Positions 50,488 to 59,051 are shown, counted from the stretch's first letter. The stretch: DNA of 64,000 nucleotides from Rubrivivax sp. SCN 71-131 (GCA_001724995.1 MEFD01000031.1:1-64000); one strand, 5' to 3'. Notes: generated from the letters alone by a model not told the origin. Program-made: numbers and translations.

Positions 50488-50814
50488 ATGAGCCCTGACA
50501 CCACCATCCGCATCCCCGCCCGCCTGCAGACGCTGGCGGCCACGGCCATGCTGCTGGAGAAGCTCGAGCGCCTGCCGCGCTCGGCCAGTGCCGGGCAGTA
50601 CCGCGCCCTCGTCGGACAGGTTCATCGCCTGCTCGACGACGTCGACGGTGACCCGGCCCTCGAGAGCCTGCTGAATCGCCTGCCGGCGCTGGCCGAACTG
50701 CACGAGAACCGCCACTACGCGCAGGCCGGCCTGTGTCGTTCGCCGCTGGACGACGCCGTGCAGGCCGAGCGACAGGCTCGCGAACTGATCGAGAAGCTGA
50801 ATACGCCGCGCTGA
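50488..50814 (+). CDS. Hypothetical small helical protein
   Basis: This 108-aa protein starts MSPDTTIRIPARLQTLAAT. It is predicted mostly alpha-helical, acidic and soluble: ATAMLLEKLERLPRSASAGQYRALVGQVHRLLDDV, then a Leu-rich stretch LLNRLPALAELHENRHYAQAGLCRSPLDDAV. No domain is recognised. ATG 50488 is taken as start since the residues before it look non-coding. It is the last chromosomal gene before the tRNA-Asp fragment that marks the island. Confidence 0.6.
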   Translation: MSPDTTIRIPARLQTLAATAMLLEKLERLPRSASAGQYRALVGQVHRLLDDVDGDPALESLLNRLPALAELHENRHYAQAGLCRSPLDDAVQAERQARELIEKLNTPR

Positions 50815-50849
50815 ATCCGCGGCGCAGGTCGCGCCGCGCCGCACGCGAA

Positions 50850-50885
50850 GAAGCCGTTGATTCCCCGTAGGAAATCAACGGCTTC
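50850..50885. terminator. Strong hairpin at the chromosome-island junction
   Basis: GAAGCCGTTGATT (50850-50862) pairs perfectly with AATCAACGGCTTC (50873-50885) over a 10-nt loop, and CACGCG/CGCGTG flank it outside. It sits between the 108-aa gene (+) and the 3' end of the tRNA-Asp fragment (-), so it likely was the terminator for the tRNA gene and the gene before it. Little T run. Confidence 0.6.
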
Positions 50886-50893
50886 GCGTGTAT

Positions 50894-50946
50894 TGGCGGA
50901 GTGGACGGGACTCGAACCCGCGACCCCCGGCGTGACAGGCCGGTAT
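50894..50946 (-). other. att site: 3' fragment of tRNA-Asp (island boundary)
   Basis: The minus strand reads as the last 53 nt of tRNA-Asp: anticodon stem-loop GGCCTGTCACGCCGG (anticodon GTC), T-arm GCGGGTTCGAGTCCCGT, 3' acceptor strand and CCA. The 5' acceptor and D-arm are missing and the upstream sequence is unrelated. Such a 3' duplicate is left when an element integrates into a tRNA gene. Because the tRNA reads leftward, the intact copy is expected at the far right end of the element, beyond 64000. Confidence 0.85.
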
Positions 50947-50998
50947 CGGCGAAGGGCAGCGAACGGCGGCGGACACGGCTTCCTTACAAATCAAAGAC

Positions 50999-51115
50999 TT
51001 ACGGATCGATGTTGTTCGCATCTGTTCGCTGGAATTCGACTCTGCCCGCGTGCCGGTTTACCCCTTGGTTTACCCCTTGGGGCCACACCCGAAGGTGGTC
51101 CTGTTGCGAGGTCAT
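50999..51115 (-). other. Small ORF near the att site (possible integrase-associated remnant)
   Basis: A 38-codon minus-strand frame begins at ATG 51115 (MTSQQDHLRVWPQGVNQG...) and stops at TAA 50999. It encodes a duplicated QGVN unit from the 12-bp tandem repeat below. No integrase is present in the window. It may be the tail of a lost recombination gene or just a chance frame. Confidence 0.25.
51055..51078. repeat. Direct repeat GGTTTACCCCTT x2 next to att
   Basis: Two perfect adjacent 12-bp copies (51055-51066, 51067-51078), followed by GGGG. Nearby TGTTCGC also occurs twice (51014-51020 and 51023-51029). Short repeats inside an att end can be arm sites for an integrase or excisionase. The rest of 50947-51165 shows no gene. 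Confidence 0.7.
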
Positions 51116-51165
51116 GTCTTGCGCGCCACGCCGTCGCTTCGGCCCCGACCACGGCTAGATCATCG

Positions 51166-51212
51166 TTGAACGTATCGGGTTCTCACACTACACTTGATTT
51201 CGTCACGAAATC
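51166..51212 (+). promoter_or_regulatory. Promoter and palindromic operator of the UmuD-like gene
   Basis: The -35 TTGAAC (51166-51171), a 17-nt spacer and -10 TACACT (51189-51194) put the start of transcription near 51202. The perfect palindrome GATTTCGTCACGAAATC (51196-51212) covers that start and touches the ATG at 51213. It is not a LexA box. This leaves a leader of only about ten bases and no Shine-Dalgarno, so the operator could control both transcription and start access. Confidence 0.7.
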
Positions 51213-51806
51213 ATGCAAACACAGCCCTCCAAGCCTCGCCATGGCGGAAACCGACAGGGTGCCGGGCGCAAGGCTGCCTACGGCGAGCCAACCAAGACCG
51301 TCCGAGTGCCGCAGAGCCTCGTTCCCGTGGTTGTGGGGTACCTGGACGCGATGAAGGTCGCTGCCGCCGGCGCCGCTGATGGCGGCCCCGGCCTGCGGCC
51401 CATCGCGACACTTCGCGCCGCCACCGTCGTACCCGCCCTCGGCCGCCGGGTTCGCGCCGGCAAACCCACTTCCGGCGACGACTACCAGGAAGACGCGGTC
51501 GACCTCGGCAAGCACCTGGTGCGCGATCCGAGCAACACCTTCGTCATGAAAGTGGCGGGCTGGTCGATGCGCGACGCCGGCATCGCGGACGGTGATGAGC
51601 TGGTGGTCGATCGTGGTGTCGTCGCTGACGACGGCCGCATCGTCGTCGCCGACATCGACGGCGAGCTGACCGTCAAGCGCCTGAAGCGCACATCTACCGG
51701 CTGGCTGCTGCAGGCCGCCAACCCGGACTTCGCGGATATCCCGGTCGGCGACCACAGCGAACTGAACATCTGGGGCGTCGTGACGCGCGTGCTTCACGCC
51801 GTCTAG
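51213..51806 (+). CDS. UmuD-like S24 peptidase with N-terminal extension (probable autoregulator)
   Basis: This is a 197-aa protein. Residues 1-30 are basic (HGGNRQGAGRKAAYGEPTK), unlike UmuD proper. The rest aligns with UmuD/LexA: a possible self-cleavage site Ala-Gly in RVRAG-KPTSGDDY (about 75-85), DLGKHLVRDPSNTFVMKVAGWSMRDAGIADGDELVVDRG with the catalytic Ser in GWSM, and DGELTVKRLK with the catalytic Lys. No umuC partner is seen in the window. With its own operator (51196-51212) and its place at the head of the defence-type cluster, it may be an SOS-cleavable switch protein for the genes that follow. It could instead be a plain UmuD homologue with a distant UmuC. Confidence 0.8.
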   Translation: MQTQPSKPRHGGNRQGAGRKAAYGEPTKTVRVPQSLVPVVVGYLDAMKVAAAGAADGGPGLRPIATLRAATVVPALGRRVRAGKPTSGDDYQEDAVDLGKHLVRDPSNTFVMKVAGWSMRDAGIADGDELVVDRGVVADDGRIVVADIDGELTVKRLKRTSTGWLLQAANPDFADIPVGDHSELNIWGVVTRVLHAV

Positions 51807-51841
51807 ACGCCTGCACAACTTTGAAGAACAGGAGTCCACCC

Positions 51842-52588
51842 ATGTCCCAAGCCAGCCGAATCGAGTGGACCGAGGCAACTTGGAACCCGACCGTGGGCTG
51901 CACCAAGATTTCGCCCGGGTGCAAGCACTGCTACGCCGAGTCGATGGCCAAGCGGCTCAAGGCCATGGGCACGCCGGGCTACGAGAACGGCTTCAAGCTC
52001 ACGATCCTGCCCGATCGCCTGGCGGAGCCGCTCGCGCGCAAAAAGCCGACGGTTTACTTCGTCAACTCGATGTCGGACCTCTTCCACAAAAGTGTGGACG
52101 ACAACTACATCGCCCAGGTCTTCGACGTGATCCGGCAGTGCCGGCAGCACACCTTCCAGGTGCTGACCAAACGCGCCGACCGCATGGCCGCCTTCTTCCG
52201 AACGCACGACGTGCCCACCAACGCCTGGATGGGCGTCTCCGTCGAGGATCGCTACTACGGCGTGCCGCGCATCGAGGGCCTGCGCAAGGTCGACGCCCGC
52301 ATCCGCTTCCTGTCCGTCGAGCCGCTGCTCGAAGATGTGGGCGAGCTTGACCTAACTGACATTCAGTGGGTGATCGTCGGGGGTGAGTCTGGCCCCAAGG
52401 CACGCCCGATGAAACTGGAATGGGTTGAAAATATCCGCCAACAATGTGAGGACCAGGGAGTGCAGTTCTTCTTCAAGCAATGGGGAGGCTGGGGAGCGGA
52501 CGGTAAACGTCGCTCCAAGAAGGCCAACGGCCGCTTGCTTGGGGGCAGGACCTGGGACGACATGCCAGCACTGTCCGCCCACGTCTGA
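51842..52588 (+). CDS. DUF5131 (phage Gp37/Gp68-like) three-Cys-motif protein
   Basis: This 248-aa protein begins with RIEWTEATWNPTVGCTKISPGCKHCYAESMAKRL, carrying the CxxxxxxCxxC motif that resembles radical-SAM cluster sites. Further conserved parts are VFFVNSMSDLFH-like VYFVNSMSDLFHKSV, QVLTKRADRM, GVSVEDRYYGVPRI, RFLSVEPLLEDVG, WVIVGGESGPKARPM and FFFKQWGGW. It is found next to TcmP proteins, as here (8 nt before TcmP-1). Activity is unknown; a nucleic-acid-modifying radical enzyme is inference. It starts 35 nt after the UmuD-like gene. Confidence 0.88.
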   Translation: MSQASRIEWTEATWNPTVGCTKISPGCKHCYAESMAKRLKAMGTPGYENGFKLTILPDRLAEPLARKKPTVYFVNSMSDLFHKSVDDNYIAQVFDVIRQCRQHTFQVLTKRADRMAAFFRTHDVPTNAWMGVSVEDRYYGVPRIEGLRKVDARIRFLSVEPLLEDVGELDLTDIQWVIVGGESGPKARPMKLEWVENIRQQCEDQGVQFFFKQWGGWGADGKRRSKKANGRLLGGRTWDDMPALSAHV

Positions 52589-52596
52589 AGGACCGC

Positions 52597-53871
52597 ATGA
52601 CGCTGAAACAGTACAACTGGAAGAACGGCCCCGACCTCATCCAGCAACACAGCGTCGCCAAGCACCGCATCCTCCAGGCCTATCTCGCAGCCTACTTCCG
52701 AACCCTTGTCAGCTCGCCGAACCAGGATGTCCTGCGGCTGACCCTCGTCGATGGCTTCGCAGGCGGTGGCCTGTACGTCCACAACGACACGCGCGAGACG
52801 GTCAAGGGCTCGCCCTTCATCTTCCTCGAAGCCACGCGCGAAGCCGAGTTCGTAATCAACAAGGACAGGCGCAAGCCCGTTCAACTTCAGGTCGACTACT
52901 TCTTCACCGAGGCCGACCACCACGCCTATACGCACCTCGTCAAAGTGCTCCGTGAGGCTGGTTACGGCGACAAGATCGGCAACGGCATCTTCATTGAAGA
53001 GGCGAGATTCCAGGACAAGGCCGACGCGATCATCGCGTTCATCAAGAAGAAGAGCCCGAAGAACGGCCGCTCGATCTTCGCGCTCGACCAGTACGGCTAC
53101 AAGGAAGTGCCGACGCAACTGCTGCGCAAGATTTTCGACGCGCTGCCCAGCGCCGAGGTGATCCTGACTTTCGGCGTCGACTCGTTCATGAACTTCGCCA
53201 GCGACGGCGACCAGGTCAAGGACCTGCTCGACGGCCTGGGCATTCCAGACATCTTCGGTGGCCGCTCGGTCGAAGAGATCAAGTCGTCGGACCGTGACTG
53301 GCGGCTGTTCCTGCAGAGCACCCTCTACCGGCGTCTCGTCGAGAACTGCGGCGCCCGCCACTTCACCCCGTTCTTCATTCGCAATCGCGGTGGCCACGGC
53401 GACTACTGGCTCATCCACATGTCCCAGCACCATCGTGCACGGGATGTGATGACGGAAGTGCACTGGGCCAACAACAACTACTTCATCCACTACGGCGGCG
53501 CCGGCCTCGACATGTTCCAGATGGTCGGCTACGACCCTGTGCATGACGCGAGCTACCTTCAGCAGTCGCCCTTGGGGTTCGAGTTCGATGATGTCGCGCG
53601 GCGGGCAAGCATCGCTGCCTTGAACGAACACATCCCAAGGCGGGTGTACGCCGACGATACTGGGATCAGCTTCGGCGAGTTGTTCGCGACCACCTGCAAT
53701 AGCTCGCCGGCCTCGGCGCAAATCTACCGGGATTCAATCGGGCAACTGCTCGCGGAACAGATCATCGAGGTTGTGCCGGCCGACGGTGGCCGACGACGAT
53801 CCGCAGCACAGATCAAGGCCACCGACCAGATCATTGCCTCCAACCAACGTACGCTGTTTGCTGCGATCTAG
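52597..53871 (+). CDS. tcmP: Three-Cys-motif partner protein TcmP (copy 1)
   Basis: This 424-aa protein belongs to the TcmP family (TIGR04474), named for its partnership with three-Cys-motif proteins such as the DUF5131 gene just upstream. It has a basic start (YNWKNGPDLIQQHSVAKHRILQAYL), a Rossmann-like glycine motif LTLVDGFAGGGLYVH (about residues 47-61, like methyltransferase motif I), and RSIFALDQYGYKEVP (like motif IV). The rest includes FFIRNRGGHGDYWLIHMSQHHRARDVM. The enzyme activity is not known. It shares operon spacing (12 nt) with the restriction gene that follows. Confidence 0.85.
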   Translation: MTLKQYNWKNGPDLIQQHSVAKHRILQAYLAAYFRTLVSSPNQDVLRLTLVDGFAGGGLYVHNDTRETVKGSPFIFLEATREAEFVINKDRRKPVQLQVDYFFTEADHHAYTHLVKVLREAGYGDKIGNGIFIEEARFQDKADAIIAFIKKKSPKNGRSIFALDQYGYKEVPTQLLRKIFDALPSAEVILTFGVDSFMNFASDGDQVKDLLDGLGIPDIFGGRSVEEIKSSDRDWRLFLQSTLYRRLVENCGARHFTPFFIRNRGGHGDYWLIHMSQHHRARDVMTEVHWANNNYFIHYGGAGLDMFQMVGYDPVHDASYLQQSPLGFEFDDVARRASIAALNEHIPRRVYADDTGISFGELFATTCNSSPASAQIYRDSIGQLLAEQIIEVVPADGGRRRSAAQIKATDQIIASNQRTLFAAI

Positions 53872-53883
53872 AAGACCAAGAAC

Positions 53884-56835
53884 ATGACGCCACAAGAAAT
53901 CATCGACAAGTGGGCGGCGGGTGGCCCGGCCTACGCGCTCAGCGAACGTGCTGGTGCGCAACCACACTTCATGGACCTGTGCTCCATGCTGGGTGTGTCC
54001 ACGCCCGGCGACGCCGAGAACTACTGCTTTGAGCCCTGCGTCACCAAGACCGGGTCCGGTCGTGGGTTCGCCGATGTCTGGAAGCGTGGCCACTTTGCGT
54101 GGGAGTACAAAGCACCTGGCAAAAGCTTGGACGCGGCGCTCAAGCAGTTGATGATGTACGCCCTTCCGCTGGAGAACCCGCCCCTATTGGTGGTCAGCGA
54201 TCGCCTTCGCATCGAGATTCATACCCACTTCACGGGGCACCCGAGCGAGTGCCACGTCATCCGGCTCGAAGACCTGGGCCGGCCGGATGTTCAGCTCAAG
54301 CTGCGATGGCTGTTCACCGAACCTGAGCGCTTCAAGCCCAGCAAGACCAACCGCGAAATCACCGAGGAGGCCGCGAGCACCTTTGCCGAGACCGCCGATC
54401 GGTTGCGAGCTGCGGGCGTGCCGGCGACCAAGGCGTCCCACTTCCTCAGCCAGTGCCTCTTCTGCTTCTTCGCCGAGGACGTGCACCTGCTGCCCGCACG
54501 ACTGTTTGAACGGGTCGTGGGCGTGCACATGACGCCAGAGAAGCTTCGAAACCAACTCCAGCGGCTGTTCGAAGCCATGCGCGATGGCGGCATGTTCGGC
54601 GCGGACGAGGTGCTCCATTTCAACGGCGGGTTGTTCAAGACGATCGACATCCCCGACCTGACGATGGAGGATGTGAAGGCGCTTCAGATCGCGAGCGGCT
54701 TGGACTGGAGCGCCATCGACCCCAGCATCTTCGGCACGCTATTCGAGCGCGGCCTGGACCCCAGCAAGCGGGCCCAGCTCGGCGCTCACTACACCGACCC
54801 CGCCACGATCTGGCGCATCGTCAAGCCCGTCGTTCAGGACCCACTGGAGGCCGAGTGGTCGAACGTCTCGGCGAGCATCGCCGACCAGTTGGCCAAGCGC
54901 GACGAGCTGCGCGAGTCGGCCAAGACGATCAAGGACACGAAGAAGTTCGGCCAGGTACGCACACGGGCCAATGAGCGACAGCGCGAGGCACAGGCCCTGT
55001 TCAGCGGCTTCCTGGAGAAGCTGCGTCAGTTCAAGATACTCGACCCCGCATGCGGCAGTGGCAACTTCCTCTACCTCTCGCTGAAGGCCCTCAAGGACCT
55101 CGAACACAAGGTCAACCTCGACGCCGAGACCTTGGGCTTGCAGCGACAGCATGACGTGACGGGCCCTCACAACGTTCTTGGTATCGAGATCAACGAGTAC
55201 GCGTCCGAACTGGCTCGCATTACCGTGTGGATCGGCGAACTCCAGTGGCGCTCGCAGCACGGCTATGCCTTCAAGACCAACCCGGTTCTCGAACCCCTGG
55301 ACTGCATCGAGACGCGTGATGCACTGATCGACAAGAACGGCGCAGAGGTTGATTGGCCAGCCGCATCCGTGGTCGTAGGCAACCCTCCGTTCCTCGGCAC
55401 GAAGAAGATGCGCCGCGAAGTGGGCAACGAGTACACGGATCGCCTGCGAGCCGCGTACGACGGCCGGGTGCTTGGGTTCGCCGACCTGGTCTGCTACTGG
55501 TTCGAGAAGGCTCGGGCGAAGATCGTTGCCGGCGAGTTGGGAGCGGCCGGGCTCGTTGCCACAGACAGCCTGCGCGGTGGCAAGAACCGCAAGGTGCTCG
55601 ACAACATCGCCGAGACTGCGACGATCTACGAAGCCTGGAGTTCGCTGCCGTGGGTCAACGAAGGCGCGTCGCTGCAAGTCTCGCTGATCGCGTTTGCGAG
55701 CAAGGCCTTCACCGTGCAGCCGCACCTGGATGGCAGGCCTGTGACCAAGATCAACGCCGACCTGACTTCAGGCGAGGACCTGACCACAGCCAACATACTG
55801 CCGGAGAACCAGGGCGCGGCGTTCTACACGACCGTCAAGGCGGGCGCGTTCGACATCCCCGGCGAACTCGCCCGTCAGTGGCTGGCGCTGCCGAACCCCA
55901 ACGGGCGGTCCAACGCCGACGTGGTCAAGCCTTGGGCGAACGGCAAGGGTGTGATCGAACGCCCGAAGGACATGTGGATTATCGACTTCGGCACCGAGAT
56001 GACCGAAGCCGATGCCAGCTTGTATGAGGCACCGTTCAAGTACGTCGTCGAGGACGTGCGGCCGGAACGGGAGAAGAATTCCAGGCCGTCGTACAAGAAG
56101 CACTGGTGGCTACTTGCCGAGCCGATCCCAGCCATGCGCGTTGCCCTGGCCGGATTGCCTCGCTACCTGGCGGTTCTCGGTACCGCCAAGCACCGCATCT
56201 TCACCTGGATGCACAGCAGCGTGCTGCCAGACCACGCGCTCATCGCCTTCGCTCGTTGCGACGACACGACTTTCGGCATCCTGCAGAGCCGGCTGCACGT
56301 CCTGTGGTCACTGCGGCTTGGAACCGCGCTCGACGACCGTCCTCGGTACACCCCGACGACCTCGTTCGACACGTTCCCGTTCCCGGACGGCCTCACGCCG
56401 GCGTGTACTGCCGACAAGAAGGTCGTGGCCACAACCACTGGGGCACTCATCCCTTCAGGCTTGGCGCCCGCAGCGGTCGCCAAGGCCACTGCCGTCGCCG
56501 ACGCCGCAAAGCGCCTGTACGACCTGCGCGAGGCCTGGCTCAATCCGGTGGAGTGGACCGAACGAAAGCCCGACATCGTTCCCTTGGGCATGACCGCTTC
56601 GCCGTATCCGCTGAGGACATCGGCGCGAGCCGGCTTCGAAGCAGAGGTCGCCAAGCGAACTCTGACCAAGCTGTACAACGACATGCCAGCGTGGCTGCAG
56701 TCAGCACACGAGCAGTTGGACAACGCCGTCGCGAAGGCCTATGGCTGGGCCGACTACACGCCAGCCATGACCGACAGCGAGGCACGAACGCGGCTTCTCA
56801 AACTGAATCTGTCGCGCGTGGGCACGCCTGCATAG
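53884..56835 (+). CDS. MmeI-like type IIL restriction-modification enzyme
   Basis: This 983-aa single-chain enzyme carries both nuclease and N6-adenine methyltransferase. The N-terminal nuclease has ADVWKRGHFAWEYKAPGK, giving Asp64-X9-Glu74-X-Lys76, the MmeI-type D-X9-EXK. A helical spacer follows, then methyltransferase motif I KILDPACGSGNFLYLS (about residues 388-403) and motif IV VVVGNPPFLGTKKMRR (about 498-513). The C-terminal third would hold target recognition. All catalytic motifs are intact. It lies between the two TcmP genes in a short-gap operon. Target sequence cannot be predicted by eye. Confidence 0.92.
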   Translation: MTPQEIIDKWAAGGPAYALSERAGAQPHFMDLCSMLGVSTPGDAENYCFEPCVTKTGSGRGFADVWKRGHFAWEYKAPGKSLDAALKQLMMYALPLENPPLLVVSDRLRIEIHTHFTGHPSECHVIRLEDLGRPDVQLKLRWLFTEPERFKPSKTNREITEEAASTFAETADRLRAAGVPATKASHFLSQCLFCFFAEDVHLLPARLFERVVGVHMTPEKLRNQLQRLFEAMRDGGMFGADEVLHFNGGLFKTIDIPDLTMEDVKALQIASGLDWSAIDPSIFGTLFERGLDPSKRAQLGAHYTDPATIWRIVKPVVQDPLEAEWSNVSASIADQLAKRDELRESAKTIKDTKKFGQVRTRANERQREAQALFSGFLEKLRQFKILDPACGSGNFLYLSLKALKDLEHKVNLDAETLGLQRQHDVTGPHNVLGIEINEYASELARITVWIGELQWRSQHGYAFKTNPVLEPLDCIETRDALIDKNGAEVDWPAASVVVGNPPFLGTKKMRREVGNEYTDRLRAAYDGRVLGFADLVCYWFEKARAKIVAGELGAAGLVATDSLRGGKNRKVLDNIAETATIYEAWSSLPWVNEGASLQVSLIAFASKAFTVQPHLDGRPVTKINADLTSGEDLTTANILPENQGAAFYTTVKAGAFDIPGELARQWLALPNPNGRSNADVVKPWANGKGVIERPKDMWIIDFGTEMTEADASLYEAPFKYVVEDVRPEREKNSRPSYKKHWWLLAEPIPAMRVALAGLPRYLAVLGTAKHRIFTWMHSSVLPDHALIAFARCDDTTFGILQSRLHVLWSLRLGTALDDRPRYTPTTSFDTFPFPDGLTPACTADKKVVATTTGALIPSGLAPAAVAKATAVADAAKRLYDLREAWLNPVEWTERKPDIVPLGMTASPYPLRTSARAGFEAEVAKRTLTKLYNDMPAWLQSAHEQLDNAVAKAYGWADYTPAMTDSEARTRLLKLNLSRVGTPA

Positions 56836-56916
56836 AGCGCGGACCAGTGGCACAGAGCGCCTGGGCGGAAGATGTCCATCCGGCGCATGACGTTGGCTAG
56901 CAAGGAGCATCGACTC

Positions 56917-58131
56917 GTGGCATCAACGGTCCCGGAAATCTACAAGGAGCGCGAGCCGGCCTACATTAAGCACACGCTGCTCGAAAGCTACCTGGAGACC
57001 TTGGTCCTCACGGTCGGGATGGGCGCGAAGGGTGAGGCACAGGCTGAGATTTGCTACGTCGATTGCTTCGCCGGACCGTGGGGATCAGAAGACGAGAACC
57101 TGGACGGCACGTCGATCGCCTTGTCACTCAAGACGCTGGCCAGTTGCAAGGCCAAACTCGCGTCCCTCGGCGTGAATGCTCGCATGCGGGCCCTGTTCAT
57201 CGAGAAGGACAAGAAGGCGTTCGAGCGTCTGTCCACGTTCTTGAAGCGCGGGACCTTTGCCGAAGTCGAGCGCGAGTGCTTCCCAGGAGACTTCGTCGAC
57301 CTGCGGCACGATATCCTCACGTGGTGCGGCACCAACAGCTTCACCTTCTTCTTCATCGACCCCAAGGGGTGGACGCCGGTGGTGATCGAAGTGCTGCGGC
57401 CTTTGCTGCAGCGGCGGAGGTCAGAGTTCCTGATCAACTTCATCTACGACTTCATCAATCGCACCGCGTCGATGACGGGCTGGCAAGAGGAGATGAAGCA
57501 ACTGCTGGGGCGCTCGGTCGACTTGACAGGCCTGAGCCCGACGCAGCGAGAGGATGCGCTGCTCAGTGCCTATCGAGACAGCCTCAAGCAGTGTGTCCCC
57601 GCAGGCAAGGCGAACTACCGGCCGCGAACGGCCTATGTCGGGGTGCTGCACCCCCTGCACGACCGGACGAAGTACCACCTCGTCTACCTCAGCAGCCACC
57701 CGCTGGGCATCGTGAAGTTCATGAATGCGTCGGAGAAGGCCGACATCGTGCAAGCACGGGTGCGTGCCGCGAAGCAGTTCGACGATCAGGCGAAGCGGTC
57801 GGGCACGGCGGACATGTTTGCGGACGCAGCCGAAACCGTGTCTGGCGAGGGTCGCAGTACGCCGGAAGAGGTCGATGGCTACTGGAGGAAATACCTCGTC
57901 GACGGCGCCAGGCGCATCGACACTGCAGCCTTCGCCGACATCCTGGAGTCGACCAACTGGCTTCCTGGTGAACTTCAGGCGTCCTTGGTCCGCCTCATCA
58001 AATCCGGCGAGTTGGAGAACCTCGACGATGGAGGCAAGAAGCGCCCGGCCAAGCCATTGCACTTTGAGAAGAGCGGCGAGCGTTTGAGTCTCACAGGCGC
58101 TGAGCTACCAGCCGCCCGGTGCGCTCCATAG
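56917..58131 (+). CDS. tcmP: Three-Cys-motif partner protein TcmP (copy 2)
   Basis: This protein of about 404 aa has CYVDCFAGPWGSEDENLDGTS (methyltransferase-like motif I region), MRALFIEKDKKAFERLSTFL, and SFTFFFIDPKGWTPVVIEVL (motif IV-like DPKG). It then has FLINFIYDFINRTASM and YHLVYLSSHPLGIVKFMNASEKAD. The GTG at 56917 has AAGGAG nine bases upstream and is preferred over ATG 56872, which lacks one. It differs strongly from copy 1, so the two are not a recent duplication. It has no second three-Cys gene beside it; it may pair with the DUF5131 gene 4.3 kb upstream. Confidence 0.83.
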   Translation: MASTVPEIYKEREPAYIKHTLLESYLETLVLTVGMGAKGEAQAEICYVDCFAGPWGSEDENLDGTSIALSLKTLASCKAKLASLGVNARMRALFIEKDKKAFERLSTFLKRGTFAEVERECFPGDFVDLRHDILTWCGTNSFTFFFIDPKGWTPVVIEVLRPLLQRRRSEFLINFIYDFINRTASMTGWQEEMKQLLGRSVDLTGLSPTQREDALLSAYRDSLKQCVPAGKANYRPRTAYVGVLHPLHDRTKYHLVYLSSHPLGIVKFMNASEKADIVQARVRAAKQFDDQAKRSGTADMFADAAETVSGEGRSTPEEVDGYWRKYLVDGARRIDTAAFADILESTNWLPGELQASLVRLIKSGELENLDDGGKKRPAKPLHFEKSGERLSLTGAELPAARCAP

Positions 58132-58274
58132 CACGTCGTTGATGGGTACTTTCGCGAGGGGGTCGCGCACTGGACCCCGATGGCGATTGCGCGCAAGTGG
58201 CTTTCGATGTGAACGTCGACTGCGAGGCGGACTGTGGTATTGCTGAGGACGTTTCCGGTCAGGCCCGGCGGATT

Positions 58275-59051
58275 TCAGGAGAGTGCCTCGGTTGGGGACA
58301 GGTTGACTTGGGTTGGTTCGAGCTCCAATGGCGTAGGTGGCAGTAGTTCGACTGCCGCACGTACTCGGATGCTGTCGTCATTGCCAACGCCTTCCTCGAT
58401 AGCCTCATTGCTTGCGTCAGGCTTCGCCTTCTTCCCGCCTAGCTCATCCTTCTTCGCATCGGCCTCGTTCATCCGTCGCCGGCAACCCATGGCGAAGTTG
58501 CGCATCATCGACGACAGCGCGAGGACGATCCGCTTGAACCTCGAGCGCTGCTGCTCGACCTGCTTCTCGGTGATCACCTCCTCGATCTCGAGGGTCTGCA
58601 GCAGGGGCATCAACTGATCCAGCTTGTGGATCAGCTCGAAGTAGCGGCGTCCGAGGGCCGAAGTGATGCCCACTTCGACTTCCAGCGGCACGGTGTCGTA
58701 GGTCGCCACCGTCTCGATGCTGTGGTTCTTGAAGAGCAGTTCGGCGCCATCGATGGCCTGGTTGAGTTCCTTGGTGCCCTCGTCCATCTTGTTGCGGACG
58801 GCCTGCTCGATCTGCTCGACGTACTCGTGCGGTACCTTGGTCCGGCCCAGCGCCGAGACGAAGTACAGGCTTGCCTGGAAGCTGTAGAAGCAGCGGGCGA
58901 AGATGCGCTTGCCCTCGGCACTCGCGAGGCGCGTCTTGCGCTTGAGCGACGCTGCCTCGACACGCCGGAAGTCCGCCCGGTACTCGTCCTTGTTCAGGAT
59001 GCGGCGATTCGCCTCACCCGTGTCCATCACCGCCAGTTGGATCTTGCTCAT
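58275..59051 (-). CDS. Conjugative-element protein, AcaB/DUF1845-like (tentative)
   Basis: This 258-aa protein begins MSKIQLAVMDTGEANRRILNKDEYRADFRRVEA. It is mostly helical with LEVEVGITSALGRRYFELIHKLDQLMPLLQTLEIEEVI in the middle (about 150-187), a pattern of the DUF1845/PFL_4669 group of integrative conjugative elements, to which IncC AcaB belongs. The tail is charged and low-complexity. GGGAGA precedes ATG 59051. It is the only minus-strand gene in the island part of the window and divides the defence cargo from the genes to the right. Family assignment is from memory and moderate. Confidence 0.5.
   Translation of the reverse strand: MSKIQLAVMDTGEANRRILNKDEYRADFRRVEAASLKRKTRLASAEGKRIFARCFYSFQASLYFVSALGRTKVPHEYVEQIEQAVRNKMDEGTKELNQAIDGAELLFKNHSIETVATYDTVPLEVEVGITSALGRRYFELIHKLDQLMPLLQTLEIEEVITEKQVEQQRSRFKRIVLALSSMMRNFAMGCRRRMNEADAKKDELGGKKAKPDASNEAIEEGVGNDDSIRVRAAVELLPPTPLELEPTQVNLSPTEALS

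Noticed and set aside
50894..50970. Complete tRNA-Asp gene
   Set aside because: The D-arm and 5' acceptor strand are absent; the sequence upstream of the anticodon stem is unrelated, so it is only the 3' part.
51100..51212. LexA (SOS) box before the UmuD-like gene
   Set aside because: No CTGT-N8-ACAG pattern was found; the palindrome present has a different sequence.
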